From positions 169,773 through 233,772 of the forward strand of contig NW_022985200.1 of assembly GCF_010093535.1 (NCBI RefSeq): a DNA stretch of 64,000 nucleotides. Reading direction: 5' to 3'. Positions 1 through 12,704 of this stretch are shown piece by piece. This DNA comes from Lindgomyces ingoldianus (taxonomy: Eukaryota > Ascomycota > Dothideomycetes > Pleosporales > Lindgomycetaceae). Each line of letters starts with the position of its first letter. The first letter of the stretch is position 1. The notes below the pieces were generated by a model. The model saw only the letters and a list, made by a program, of their open reading frames with translations, searched no databases and had not been told where the DNA came from. Made by a program: the position numbers and the translations under genes.

Positions 1-180
1 AAGTCTAAGCGCTTTAAGTATAAATTAAGCCTGTTCTAAGTTTAGTTAGTGTTAAGGCAGTTTATGCTTAAGTTTATGTCTGTGTTGTGTTGTGTTTGTG
101 TCAGACGTGCACTAATAATACTCTAGTACGCGTCCAATACAGTTATGTCTGGGATCCGGGGAGGATACCGTGACATATAG
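1..180. other. Edge fragment of unknown repeat
   Basis: The first 180 bases are less AT-rich than what follows and end in a GC-richer stretch (about 140-178) finishing GTGACA. It could be the inner or outer end of an LTR cut by the window edge, but no second copy is seen here, so no family is assigned. No reading frame is supported. Confidence 0.3.
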
Positions 181-490
181 AATTTAAAGCTAAAATTTTA
201 TATATAATAGTTTTAATATAGTTTATTTTATAATAAATATATATTTTAATTTATATAATATATAATATAAAGCTATAAATAACTTTATATTATTATATTA
301 TTAATAGTTTATACTATATATAAGTATTATATACATAAAATTTTAAAGTTATATAACTAAGAATTAATAATATTTATTTAAATATTTATTTTACTTTTAC
401 ATTTAGCATACTATCTATTATCTATATTTAAAATTTTAGGTATATAGCTATAGTAGCTAAAAAGTTAGAGCGGGTGGACTGTAGATAAAA
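181..490. other. AT-rich stretch without gene
   Basis: Very AT-rich sequence made almost only of TA, TTA and TAA runs. No frame, terminal repeat or recognisable domain was found. It reads as heavily RIPed or simple AT-rich filler. Confidence 0.6.
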
Positions 491-526
491 ACTGTGCGTT
501 AGGTGAGACCGTGCGTTAGCTGATTA
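491..526. repeat. Fragment of pogo/Fot1-type terminal inverted repeat
   Basis: This short stretch matches, with C-to-T changes, the right terminal repeat of the pogo-type element at 43613-43646 (GTGCGTCAGGCGAGACCG and GTGCGTCGGCTGAT blocks). No transposase sequence adjoins it, so it is an orphan end fused to the neighbouring LTR piece. Confidence 0.7.
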
Positions 527-533
527 ATCACGG

Positions 534-699
534 TAGGGCAAGTGCACGAGGGACTCGGATCGGCAAAACAAAAAGCCGAGCAACACGAGTAGAGCAGAAA
601 AAGGATCGATAAATCAAGACAATCAATCATCATCCCATACATCACATCCAAACCCATCATTCATCTTAGGAAGCCTAGAAACAGTGCTTTAATCTGACA
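534..699 (+). repeat. Right part of copia LTR (family LTR-A)
   Basis: The last 166 bases of the 351-base LTR seen complete at 44020-44370, ending in the same AATCTGACA. The left half, with the 11-bp tandem repeats, is missing and is replaced by the pogo terminal-repeat fragment. It lies in plus orientation, whereas the copia coding remnant to its right is minus, so it is not that element's own LTR. Confidence 0.8.
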
Positions 700-999
700 A
701 TAGTATAGGTACATAATTGCCTAGTTTACTGCCTAGAAGTGCTGCTTTCCTAGGTTTATTAGATAGTAGAAGAGCTAGGATGCCGCAAACGCTACATTAA
801 GGCGCACTATAATTATAGTGTAAAGTGTTAATCCTACGCGCTCTTAGTATTCCTTAATTTTATGCTTTAATGCTAATCCTTAGTTACTTATAAGCTTTTT
901 TAATAGTAAAAAGGTCTCTAGAAAGAGCGCGCTTTTTATAAAGTTAAACTTTTTTACTACTTTTTTAATATACATGTTATGTACTAGCTAGATTATTCT

Positions 1000-3900
1000 A
1001 GCCTTTTTATTTTTAATTATTTTAATTTTTAAAAACTATTTACATAGCTTTTAATTTTCTAGCTTATATATTTTTTTAATTGTATTAAGTAATTAGTAAG
1101 CTTCTAACTTATTATTATAGTAATAAATATAAAGTATGTTATTTATATAAAAAAGAAGTAAAATATAGTAATTATAGTTAAAAAATAAGTATAGTTTTTT
1201 TTAAATAAAATAAGCTTAAGCTTCTAAAAAGCCTTTAAAAGCTCTTAGTACTATAAGATTAGTAAGTTACACAGTTTATATAGAGCTTAGAGAAGCTTAA
1301 CGCATATGCTAGGCTTTATAAAAAGCCTTTTAGAAGCTTACATATTACTTCTAGCTTACCTTTACAGTGCGTGTTTAAAAACACACTTATAACATTATAT
1401 TACTTAATCTTTAGGTTAAATTAAGCTGCTATTACTATTACTATTTAGAAAGATCTAGCTGTAAGAGTAGTAGCATAAGTTAACTAGAGCAAGTCCTTGC
1501 TCTAGAGATTACTATGTATGCAAATATAAGCTTTATATTTAGTAAAACACTTATCTTAGTTAAATTCATATGTAAATACTTACTTTAGTAAAAGTAGCTT
1601 AAATGTTACTTTAGTTTATATAATCTTTTTTTAAGTGCCTTTTTTAAGTAGAGTAGCTATTTTTTTTATACTATAATTTTAAAAAGATTTTTATATAAGT
1701 GCTTATATAGATCTTTTTATTTTAAAGGTTTCTTTAAGAGCTTATAAGCTCTTAGTTAAGGCTACCTGTAGAAGGCAGCTGTAGAAAACACTATATAGAG
1801 TGTTTTAAGCACTTTATTATTATAAGTAATAAATGCTTTAAAAAAGTTTATTTAAAAGTGCTTTAGATTAACTAGAGTAATGCGTATACTACTTCTTTTT
1901 AAAAGTGTTATATATATACCTCTGCTTTCTGCACCTCTAGGCTTACTTAGGTTATTAGGATTTTGCCTCTATATTTTTTAGCTTATATGTGTTGCTAGTC
2001 TTTAGCTTTTTTTATTATACGCACATTTAAAAAGTGCTTTACCTACTTTAACTAAAGCTATAAAAGATAATGTTTTAGTGTAAAAAGTAAAAGTTAATTT
2101 TTTAACTAGTAAGTTAACTATTTAACTTAATAAGCTTAGTAAATCTACTTTTTTAGTTAAGTGCACTTTCTAGAGATTACTAGTATGCTTGTACCTACTC
2201 TATATAGAGCGTGTTATAGAGCTATTTACAAGCCCTAGCTTAGAACTTAGCTCTAGAGTAATAAGTGCTATATGTTTATTAAGAACTACATAAATTCTTA
2301 GTAACTTACTTATTATACTTATTACCTATATAGTTACTTTTACTTTTAAGTGCTAATTTTTTAGCTAGCTAACTTAAGTTTTCATAAGCTTTTTAGTTTT
2401 TACACTTTTAAGCTTATACTTTTAAGGCTTTTAATTTAGTATATTACTTTACTACTTATCTAACTTTTAAAGTAAAACCTTAAAAGCTTTTTTTATATTA
2501 TAAATTTTACTTTACTTATTAAAAATTTTAATAATCTTAGAAGCTCTTTTTTAAGAAATTAGTTTATTACTTTTATTTTTATAAAAGTGTGTCTTATTAA
2601 AAGCTATATTTTTATAGTAATTACTTAGTTAAGTAATAAGACTTATATTTTATAAATATTTAAGGCTTTATAGCTTATAAGATATTTTATGTAGCCCTAT
2701 AAAGTTACTTTAAACCTTTGCTTCTAACGCCTAGCTGCTTGCTCCCTGTTAAGTAGGTAAGCGTAATAGCTATATGTGTAAATCCTGCTCTAATTAGGTT
2801 TTAGATTAGCTATAGCACTTCTTACTTACTCTAGCTTATAGTATTAAAAGTATTTAGTAAACTACACATCTAAGACTTTATTTAGCAAGCGTAAGTTATA
2901 TGCGTGCAATAGGCTTATATTGTACAGCTATGTTGCTGTGTCTACTACTTCTAGCTAGAGCTTTTTAGGGAGTCCTGCGCTGCTTTCTATTTTAATAGAC
3001 TTTATAATTATTTTTTATTTAGCTCTTTCTATAGCTTTACTTAGCTTATAAGTGTATAGTAAAAAGTTTTTAATATTAATGCTAGATTTTTTAACTTAAA
3101 GCTTATACTTTAACTTTTTATGCTAAGAGAGTGTAGTAGTGTTATTATCATACTATATTTTACTAATCTAGAGCTTATATTAATTAGACACTATGCTTTT
3201 AAAGTTTTTTATTACTTTTTAAATTTTTAAAAGTGTTTTTGCTTAAAAAAAGTATAAGAAGATTTTACTACTATATTTATTTTTAATAATTATTATTTAT
3301 AGAGCTCCGCTGCGCCTTAATAGCATATTAAACATGTCTTATATAACTTTCTAGAATAAGTAGAGAGCTTGCTCTTTTAGTCTTCTTAATATAACCTGCT
3401 TAGCGTAGGTTATTGCGCAGTGCTTACAGTGTACTTACTTTATACTTATTATTTATACATTCTTTATACTTTTAACTAGAGCCTGTAGAGCTTTAAAGCC
3501 TAGGTGTTTTACATGTGTATGCTAAAGCTTTTTTAAGTCTAAGTGTAAAAATATAGTTTATAAGCATTAGCAATCTAAAAGCACACTTTACACTAGTAAG
3601 TAGAAAGAGACAGCTTTATATTTAATAAACATAAAGTTATGTTTTTAGTAAAGTGTTATAAGTACTCTATTCTTTTCTAGTGTGCCTATGCGTAGTGTAT
3701 AGTTAAGTTTTAAATACTATAGTCCTTTCTTTCTTAAAAAAGCTTTTAAGATAATATTAATATAAAATTCTTCTACTATAACTACTTTTTATAGTGTAAG
3801 ATCTTCTATACGCTTTTTTTATACTTTTTTTAACACTTTTTTAAGCTTTCTAGTTTCTGTTCTCTATATTAGAAATAACTTAGTGCTAGCTTTTACTATG

Positions 3901-4396
3901 TATAAACTTTAAGCTTTTTTAAATAACTTAGGTATAAGTAGCTTTATACTATTTACTAAGTGCGTAGCACTCTTATTATCTAAAATTATGCTTATAAAGA
4001 GTAGGTAAGTGTTAAAATTTATAGTTATGTGCATCTCTAGTTTTACTAAAAGCGCTAAGTTAATAAGTGCAGTAATAATGCTTCTTAAAAATGCTAGCTT
4101 ATTTAATTCTTTAATAGCTTTTAAAGTAGAGGAGGCTTTATCTAAAATTATATAGCCTTTTTTAAGCAGTACAGCTTTTACTTTCTTATGCTACACTTAT
4201 TTAAGCCTTTTAAGAATCTTCTAGTGTGTAGTTTTACTAAGCGTCTTTAGCTTTTTAGTAACTGCTAATATTAAGTCTCTATAGTCTACTACTTTTTATA
4301 AATAAAAGAATTACCCTAAAGCTTTACATAAGCATAGGTAGCCTAATTAGGCTAAAATAGATTAGGCTAACTTATTGTCTAATTATCTACTAAGCA
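1000..4396 (-). pseudogene. copia-2 pol remnant (protease, integrase, presumed RT)
   Basis: Minus-strand translation gives a recognisable copia pol N-terminal half. A protease-like active-site region (ILDNKSATHLVN; the D-S-G triad has become D-N-K) lies near 3960-4000. A stretch ending VVIVEEFYINII, typical of the segment before the GAG-pre-integrase domain, lies near 3740-3800. The zinc-binding HLGFKALQ and CKHCAITYAK follow near 3380-3510. Many stops fit TGG, CAG or CAA to TAG or TAA. From about 2700 leftwards the frame is too decayed to place residues; position alone suggests the integrase core and reverse transcriptase. Non-functional. Confidence 0.6.
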
Positions 4397-4401
4397 TTAT
4401 A

Positions 4402-4690
4402 TGTAACGGCGCAGGCAAGACAATGGGCCCGAATGCGGTGGGAATCCACTCAGAGGCATATAGGAGTGCGTGGGGACTCAGAACCTGGGAATGCCATTAA
4501 CACCTATAGGCCTTGTACAAAGGATATCAGAAAACTACTAAGCTAGCTACAGGGGCAAGGTGTGACTAAATACATAAGGGAATAGGGGTAACTGCAGAGG
4601 ACTAGGTTAAGTCATGGTTGGGGCTAATACAGGGACCCTTTAGATAGGATCTAAGCAACCTAATATAAAACAATTTGTAGAATTGTTACA
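4402..4690 (-). repeat. Gypsy-1 3' LTR
   Basis: 289-base direct repeat of 11509-11798. Its outer (left) half keeps many CpA and CCA sites (for example GGGCCCGAATGCGGTGGG), while its inner half is converted to TA-rich sequence. The opposite holds in the partner LTR. Confidence 0.92.
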
Positions 4691-4705
4691 CTACCCCTCT
4701 TTTTA
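4691..4705 (-). other. Gypsy-1 polypurine tract
   Basis: On the minus strand AAAAAGAGGGGTAG lies directly upstream of the left LTR. This is the expected site for plus-strand DNA priming and fixes the element's orientation. Confidence 0.8.
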
Positions 4706-7700
4706 TAAGCTAATAGTCTTTATCTGCAGTGTTTAAAAAGTATTTAGAACTACTTTAAAACTAATTTAGATAGAATATAATAAGTATAACTATCTTAACT
4801 AAAATTTTCTGTTACTAAAAAATAGACTAAAAACCTAATACTAATATAATGCCTTTATTATAATGTTTTTGTTTAGTAGTAACTAGCAGTGTAGTTGTTA
4901 TTAATATAGTAAATTTATTATTTATAGCAATAAGTGTTTACTTACTTTACTTATATAGTTTAGTTAATTTTATTAGTTTTTTCTTTAGCTATTATCTAAA
5001 TCTCTACTTTATAAGTATTATTATACACCTAACACTCTATAGCTTAGTCTGCTAACTAATTATAGCATTAAAAAAATTACTATGCTGCTCTGCCCCTCTT
5101 CTAGAGCCTCTTTAGAGGCGTTTTAAGTTATCTGCTTTTAGGCTGCCTGTGCCTTTACTTACAGCCTTTAGGTTAAGTTTTTTTATTAGTTTTTTAGATT
5201 AAAAAAATATAAATATTACACTTTATATAATAAAAAATGTAATCTTATATAAATATAGTTTAATACTGCTAAGTTATAAGTTACTAATGCGCGTATAGGT
5301 CTTTTTATATTATAAGAAGGAGTTTCTAGTCCTATAGGGCTATTTTAAGCTGTAGGCAGCAGCCTAAAACACAGAGAGTAAGAAAGATAAAAAAAGAGCT
5401 TTTAAAGCTATTTTAGAGTTTACTTAGAGCCTAGCGCAGGTAGTGTAGGTTGTAAAGAGTTAGAAAGCTAGGCTTTCTGCAGCTAGTGTTTAGGTGGCTT
5501 TATTCTACTAGAATACTAAGCTGCTCTAACAAGTTTTAGCTCTAAAAGCTCTAGTGTCTAACCTTTAGGTAGACATTACAGCGCTTTTAGGCAGCTAAGG
5601 ATAAAGTAGAGGGGGTTTAAAAAGAGTCTAGAAAGAAGAAAGGAGGGGAAAGAGAAGAGGAAAAAGGGTAGAGAAGAAGGAAAAAGAAAGTCTCTAGGTG
5701 TCTAACAGCTTACTGTTAGACCTTCTAAGCAACATGTCTATAGAGTTATAATAATATTATATAATAATATAATTTAACTTTTTACTTTTATACTTTATTA
5801 TCTACTAAGTAATCTATACTTTTTATACTAGCTTTAAAAGCCTTAATCTACTTTTATAAGGCCCTTAGAAGTCCTAGCTAATTTAAATGCTTATTATAAA
5901 AGGCTTTTAATTTATAAGGAGAACTTATAAAATTTAAAGCCTTATACTAGACTAAATTAGAGTTATGTTCTACTTATCTTACTTAGTACTTAAGCATTTT
6001 CTAGTAGAGCTTACTAGTAAGTATTTCCTCTACTTTTTACTTCTCTACTTTATTAATAGTAATTTTAAGGGGTTTTAAAGAATCTTAACTTAGTAGGGGA
6101 TCCTAGAGGTCTTTGTAAAGCACTTTTAGTGTAAAGATGTTATGTATCTTTAACTTTAAAGGTAGCTTTAGGCAGTATAAGTTACTAACTTACTTAAGTA
6201 CTTTAAAAGAACTTTTTTATTAATTAAATAGTTTTTAGCTAGGTCTCTAGACAGCTAAGTTCTCTATGCTTAGGTAGACTATGTTGCTAACCTTCTAGTT
6301 AACTAGCTAGTAGTAGCAGTTAACTACAGTTTGCATCTAATTCTAGGCCTTTTCTATATAGGTCTTTGCTAGCTCCTAGGCTGCGTGCATGTAGGTTACT
6401 AATGCTAGAGCATCCTTCTAATTTAACTTATCTATGGCTGTGATAGGTTCTGTAGAATGTTTTTAGTCCTAGCTTTAACATAGTTTAGAGCTGTATAGGA
6501 CTTAATATAGAGACATTTTAATTATTGTCGCGTATACTAAGAGCCTTAGCTGGGGCTTAGAGCCTGGGACTAGGGGCTTAGAGCCTAGGACGCAGCTTAG
6601 GATCTGGAGATATTATGTTCTAAAGCTTAGTGTATATAAGGAGAGCCTTTGGCTCTCTTAGATAGCAGAGTTACTTTATCTAATCTTCTAAACAGCTACT
6701 GCCAGGCTATTTTATCCTCTACAATTATTATATAAAGTAAAGTTATCTAAGCCTAATTAATTAGAGGTAGTAAGGAACTTTAGTTATTTTAGTAAAAAAA
6801 TATAAAAGGCCTTAGTCTTTAATTAATATACTTATTTATAATCTCTATTTAGCTATCTATTTTTTTATAATAAGTAGTAGAGAGCTTAACTTTTACACTT
6901 AAAATTTAACAGAATTTAGACTAAAAACTAGATATAAACTAAAGTCCTTAATTAGAAATAATAGTTTTAGGTGTGTAGCTAAAATAGTACACTTATTACA
7001 TAAACAAAGTAGCTATTTTCTAGGCATTAATTATTTTATAGTAGAGGATAGAAATAGCTTATTTTAATAAGTAATTAATTATAACTATAATCTAATTATA
7101 TCTAAACTTGTCTTTAAAGAACTCCTTAAAGTTAATGCACAGGTGCTGCATTGGTTAAGTAGGAATTAGTAGGGGGTAGATAAAGCCTAGAGTTTAGGCC
7201 TATTTTAGATAAGCCTTATAATAAAGGAGGTAATTCTATACATATTATTTGCAAGTAGCCTTTATACCCTTTTAGTAGTACTTTTAGGCTAGTAACTAAT
7301 AGGTCTTAGTAGCACTTAAGTGTGCTAAGGATACTTAGTTATAGACTTTTTAGATAAGTTAAGTACATAGTAATAAGTCTACTAGCACACATAAGTAGTT
7401 AGTATAGAGAAGTAGTCTATTTTTTATCTAATAATAGTAGGGTAGGAGTTCTTACTTCTGCGTAAAAAAGGCTTAATTTTTTTAAAGTAATATGTTAATT
7501 AATTTTAAAAAATTTAAAGACATAACTTAGTTTAGTTCTTTTATAACATTTAGTGTAGCTACTTAAGTTGTTATTTAAGTAATATAGTACTAGGCTAGTT
7601 TAGAGTTAATTTAGAGGTGCAGTTAGTGCAGTCTTAGTAGGACTTTTAACTTATTATTAGTTTAAGCTGCTCTTAAATTTTCTATGTCTTATTTAAAATA

Positions 7701-10700
7701 ACTAAGAATGTCTGCCCTAGTGTTGTTTTTACTAGAGGTGTACTTAATTTAGAAGTAATACTAAGCTAACCTTTTAGCCTAATAAACCTAATAAGCATTA
7801 AGTACCTTTATTATTATAAAATACTTTAATAAATAAAAATCTATATATACTAGAGTACTAGTTGCTATAGATATAAGCTTAGCCCTTTATTATTTAAACA
7901 CAGTAACAATTGTAAATAGCTTTTTATTACGTATCTTCTAGTTTAGCTCTAAACTAGATAGGACTTTACTATAGAACAATATAGGGCACTAATTTCTATC
8001 TGCTTGTTCTTAAGAAAGGACTTCTGCTACTACTCTATTAAAAGCGTTAGTTTTAATTTTAGTTTATAATATAAAGTTAAAATAGCAGAGAGTAGGTATT
8101 TTTAATAGCTTAGACTTTAGCTTTTTAAAAGCCTTATTACACTCTAAAGTCTATATAAAAGAGGTAGTAGAACTCTAAAGCGTAATAATTAGTTTTGCTA
8201 TATAAAAGAATTTTAAAACAAATTGCTAATAAAATCTAGTAAAGCCTAAGAAGGATTTTACACTAGTTATAGTAGTAGGCGCCTGCTAGTTGTGTAGCAC
8301 CTCTACTTTCTCTAAGTTAACCTCTAGTCCTTTGTTTAAAAGTATATAGCTAAGATACTTTATTTAAGTAACATAAAATTTGCTTTTTTTAATCTCTACT
8401 TATAATCTTACTTACTAAAGCCTCTCTAAAACCTTTTTAATATAAAGGATATAAGTTACCTTGTTTTTAAAGTAGATAAAGATGTTATTTAAGTAAGTAA
8501 TATAAAAATTATTTAAGTAGTTAATTAATATATTATTTATATAGCGCTAGTAAGTTACTAGGCTATTATATAATCTAAAAGGCAAGACTTTATACTTATA
8601 TGTTTTATATTATGTCTAGAAGGTTATACACTTTTTAGAGCTTAGGTCTATCCTAATTTTATTAAAGGCTACACAAATGTTAAACTTAGTAAAGATTGCT
8701 ACTTTAGTAAGTTTTAATAAAAGTTTATCTATACATAGTATTAGATACACATTTTTGCAGGTAAGAGCATTAAGTTTGTAGTAATTAACATAGATACATA
8801 AGTTGCTATTTAGTTTCTGTACACAAAAAATAAAAGATGTAAAAAGGCTTTAACTTTACTTAATAAAGCTATATTTTAGATTATTTATAATATATTTTTT
8901 ATTACCTCTAGTTTCTTAACATTCTGTTTGTATAAGAGGCTGTAACTGTTAGGGAGAGGTTCTGTAAGGACAATCTTGTAGTTGTATAAGCAATGTGCTA
9001 GTAATTAGTAGGCTGCAGTGTGGCTAAATACATCTTAGTACTAATAGTATTTAAAGAGTAATTAAAGGTTTACTAATGCTTTAGTTTTATATTTAGTGTC
9101 TAATTATAAAGCTTACTTATCTTTAATTAACTGCTTAATTTTATAAATAAAAGTTAAAAAGAACTTATTTTTTTTTCTTTATATTAAAATAAAAAGCATT
9201 TGCTAAAATTAGAGTAATAGTAGCTAAATAAACCTTCTTTAAAACTATTCTAGACTTCTTAATAAATAAGTAGAAGAATAATTTAAGTGTCTTTAAACTG
9301 TAGACAATAAAAGATCTATATAATTTTAGTAGCCTTAGCAAACCCCTAATGCAGTAGATTATTAGGCTGTATAACTGCTAAAATTAGTCCTTTTTTTATA
9401 GTGTGTTGTGTTATTTAATATCTAGCTCTACTTCTTTATTACATATAGGCTAGGTTAATTGCATAAGCAAGGGCAGTAAAGGTTTATAAGTAGGTAGATA
9501 TTTGCTAGGCTATATAATCTAATTTCTCTTTATATCTAGATAGAGTTTAAAACAATATAACTATTTAATGCTAATAATGTAATTCTAGAAGCTAAGGTTT
9601 ATAATAATAAAAAAGCAGTTTTAGATGCTTTTTCTATTAATTTGCATATGCAGGCAGATATACTAGTAGATAGGGACTTAGATCTAATTTTAAAAGCCCT
9701 TAACTATAACTTTAAATAGTAAGTGTTAGATAGAAATATAAAAGCATTAAAATAATAACTTAGTAGTTAGTAAGTTAATAAATAAAAAACTATAAGCGCT
9801 AGTATTAACTAAAAAAATTAAACAAACTTTAATGCTTTTTAAATATAAAATAGTAGAGACTTAGAAGTGTTTTTCTTTAAATAAGTGTAATAGATTAATG
9901 TTTAATAAATTATACTTACTTAAGCTTAAAATAAAAAGTTTTTTTAGGTGTTGCTATTTCTTATTTAAAAGGCATCTAAATTAAAATTATTTATGTTTAT
10001 AAATTCTTTTTTAAAATCTTACTACTCTACCTCTATTTCTTGTACCTTAGAGATAGAGTAGTTGCTAGTAAAATGTTCTAGTTTTCTATAATTATAATAG
10101 TTGCTAGAAGTTGTCTGTCTTTCTAAGGTAGGTGTCTAGCTAGATTGTCTATAGGTAATTAAGGTAAACTAGAGTACTAACAGAGGTGCAGGTTAGGGTG
10201 CACTAGAATAGTATACTGCCTTAGATGTATCCCTAGTAACCTTTTAAGCCTAATTTATACTAGGTTTAATAGTAGACTGTTAGGTAAGATTAACAGTTTA
10301 CTTTAAAATAGCAAGGGTATTTCTTTTTTCTATGTTATAGGCTATTAGGTAGGCTACTATAGTCCTAAAGAAGCTCTTTTAAGTGTGCTTAAACCTTAAG
10401 TTTAGTACTTTTAAGCTAGGCAGTATCTTTTTTTATAAGTAGAAGAACTATTCTGCTTTTAATATAAACCCTTTAATAGCAGCACTAATAAAGTAAGCTT
10501 TAAAAGTAAAAAATGCTTTTTTTTACTTATTTTTAGAGTTTAAAACACTTATTACACCTCTGTTTTTTTATTACTAGTAATAAAGTAAGTTTATAAAAGC
10601 TTAATTATTTTTTTAGTGTTTTTAAACTATAAGTAATTTAATTTAGCTAGGTATCTAGGCTCTAGGTATTCCTTTGCAATACTAGCAGTGTGTCTCTATA

Positions 10701-11508
10701 CTAGCGCTATGCGTGCGCGCTTACTTTAATAGTAATCTAAATTAATGTTAAGTCTATCTATAATAAAGGCTTACTATTATTTAAACATAGGTTCTTTGCT
10801 GTTTATAAGGTTTTTAATCTTAAGCATGCATTTAGTAAAGTAGCTTTAAGAAAGCTTAAAAGTGCCTAAAAAGTCTTTTACTATTAAAGTAGTAAAAGTA
10901 ATTTAAAGCATTATTATAAGTAATTTAGTAGTTAGTAGAGGTTAATTAAAACTAATAGTTTTTAATCTAGTTAGCTATTTAATTTATGCCTTTAATTAAG
11001 CAACTTAGTTTTTAAAGGCTATATTACTTTAGTTTAACTTTAAATCTAGTAGGTCTTTAGCTTTAGGTTCTATAAAAAAGAGTTTAGCTATTAAAGTAGG
11101 TAGTTGTTTAGTTCTAAAGGTAAGCATCTTGCCTTAGCTGCAGCTAGAACAGGTTGCAGTCTTTATAATAAGATCTAATAGTAGTTAAAAGTTAGGCATT
11201 AGTAGTTGTCTTTAATTTTAATAAGTTATTAGTAGTCTTTAAGTTTTTACTTTAGCATACTCTTTATAACTTTTTTAAAGGTAATTTTAATTATAAGAGA
11301 TAAAAAGTTCTAAACTTAAAGGCTTTAGTTAATAAAAGGTCTCTAAAATTTTATTTATACTAACTAAATAATTTAATGTAATAGTGTGTAAAAAATTATA
11401 ACTTAAACTAAATTAAATACTTTTTAGAACTTAGACATAGTTAAATAAATAATTAATGTAATATTATTAATAAGGCTATTACTAGTAAAAGTAAGTTTTC
11501 TAATATAA
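4706..11508 (-). pseudogene. Gypsy-1 gag-pol remnant
   Basis: Minus-strand frames show a Ty3/gypsy polyprotein. Reverse transcriptase lies at about 8390-8880: LCIYVNYYKLN near the start, FTKFNICVAFNKIRI (first catalytic Asp now Asn), PFRLYNSLVTYQRYINNI, and YLNNIFIY at 8473-8496 where the family has YxDD. RNase H ends near 7700 with NNTRADILS. Gag should lie right of about 10000, but I could not place a clear zinc knuckle. Integrase is expected left of 7690 and is interrupted by a solo LTR. The D-to-N changes and stops make it inactive. Confidence 0.75.
6526..6723 (+). repeat. Solo LTR of copia family LTR-B
   Basis: 198 bases starting TGTCGCGTATAC and ending CTCTACA, flanked by a perfect 5-bp duplication ATTAT (6521-6525 and 6724-6728). 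It is the same family as 12705-12901 and 34635-34831, but more RIPed, as if mutated together with the surrounding Gypsy-1. Confidence 0.9.
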
Positions 11509-11798
11509 TGTAACAGCGTAGGCAAGACAATAGGTCTAAATGCAGTATAAATCCACTTAGAGGCATATAGAAGTGCGTAGGGACTTAGAGACCTAGGAAT
11601 ACTAATAACACTTATAGGCCTTGTATGTAGGATATTAGAAAACTACTAAGCTAGCTACAGGGGCAAGGTGCGACTAAATACATAAGGGAATAGGGGTAAC
11701 TACAGGGGACTAGGTCAAGTCATGGTCGGGGCCGATACGGGGACCCTTCGGATAGGATCCGAGCGACCCGATATGGAACGATTCGTAGAATCGTTACA
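11509..11798 (-). repeat. Gypsy-1 5' LTR
   Basis: 290-base partner of 4402-4690. Its outer (right) end keeps CpA and CpG sites, as in GGGACCCTTCGGATAGG, while the same bases in the other LTR are TTTAGATAGG. This polarises the RIP changes. Confidence 0.92.
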
Positions 11799-11803
11799 TT
11801 ATA

Positions 11804-12688
11804 AATATACCTGTGCCTTAGTTGCTTACATGTAGAGAGTGCTTTTAAAGCATTATTAAGAAGATCTTACTAATTTTCTAAATTATTAAAAGTTTTTTAC
11901 TAAGTGCGCTAGCCTTTATAGCCCTTTAGTGCATAAAGCGCGCCTAGTCTAGTGCAAGCTTTAGAGCTAGGATGTCTAGAAAGTCCTATGCAGCTAGCTA
12001 GCCTTCTACATTAAGAATCTTATAAGTTCTTGCCTTAGTGTATAGAAAGTGCTACTGCTAGTACTAAGCTTTTAAGGTTATAGTGCTATACTTTACTTTA
12101 GTAAGGTAAGCTTTATACTCTACTTATATAAAAAATTTTATGCTTACATTTATTAGTGCTAGCTCTTATTTTAAGGCTTATATAAGTGCTTATAAAGTAG
12201 ATTAGTTCTTTAATATAAGCTATATTATTACAGGTCCTAAAAGCTCTAGTGTAATAGTTGTATTAACCTAGTTCTAGATTATTTAAAGATGTGTTATGTA
12301 GAAAGCCTAGTTGCTTAATTAAGCTTAGTGCTTAGTAATATTAGTTTAGTACTATATGTTAGCCTTTTCTAAAGGGTTCTTAGCAGTAATTATTTTAAGT
12401 GTAGGCATCTCTAGAGCGCTGTTTATAAGATTTAGAGCGTCTAGTCTATCTAGATTAATTATGTCCTATACGTTTTTGCTAAGAGTATAAAACTAAAGCT
12501 AGATAAACTAGAGAGGCTAGCTTGCGTAGTCCTTAAGCTAGTATACTTCTATTAGAAGAGAAGCATCTTAATTAGCTATAAAATAGGCTTTAAAAGTAAT
12601 AAAAATAAGTAAAGATAAAAAATAAAGCTTCTAAACAGCTTTTACTAGTGCTATAGTTATATAAAAAAAATTATCTTAAGTTCTTAAA
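11804..12688 (-). pseudogene. copia-2 gag remnant
   Basis: Lies between the primer-binding site and the Gypsy-1 insertion on the minus strand. The frame can be followed only in pieces (for example DRLDALNLINSALEMPTL and LEKANIQ), which resemble the N-terminal part of fungal copia Gag. It has many RIP stops and no zinc knuckle is visible. The assignment rests mainly on position just after the LTR and primer-binding site. Confidence 0.5.
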
Positions 12689-12704
12689 GCGCTAGGCTTA
12701 TAAC
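12689..12704 (-). other. copia-2 primer-binding site
   Basis: On the minus strand the LTR end is followed by GTTATAAGCCTAGCGC. The un-RIPed element at 57180 has GTTATGAGCCCGGC in the same place, so both families seem to share a primer type. This ties LTR-B to the copia coding remnant. Confidence 0.65.

Larger units (their letters stand above)
4402..11798 (-). mobile_element. Gypsy-1: complete Ty3/gypsy retrotransposon, RIPed
   Basis: Two direct LTRs (4402-4690 and 11509-11798) begin TGTAAC and end GTTACA, and are flanked by a perfect 5-bp duplication TTATA (4397-4401 and 11799-11803). A purine tract lies, in minus orientation, directly before the left LTR, so the element is transcribed right to left. 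The minus strand carries a readable gypsy reverse transcriptase and the end of RNase H in the expected order. It inserted between the gag and protease regions of copia-2. A solo LTR of another family sits inside it at 6526-6723. Confidence 0.9.

Noticed and set aside
1..12700. Mitochondrial or plasmid DNA because of the extreme AT content
   Set aside because: CpA-to-TpA pattern, nuclear retrotransposons with target duplications, and spliced genes nearby fit RIPed nuclear DNA.
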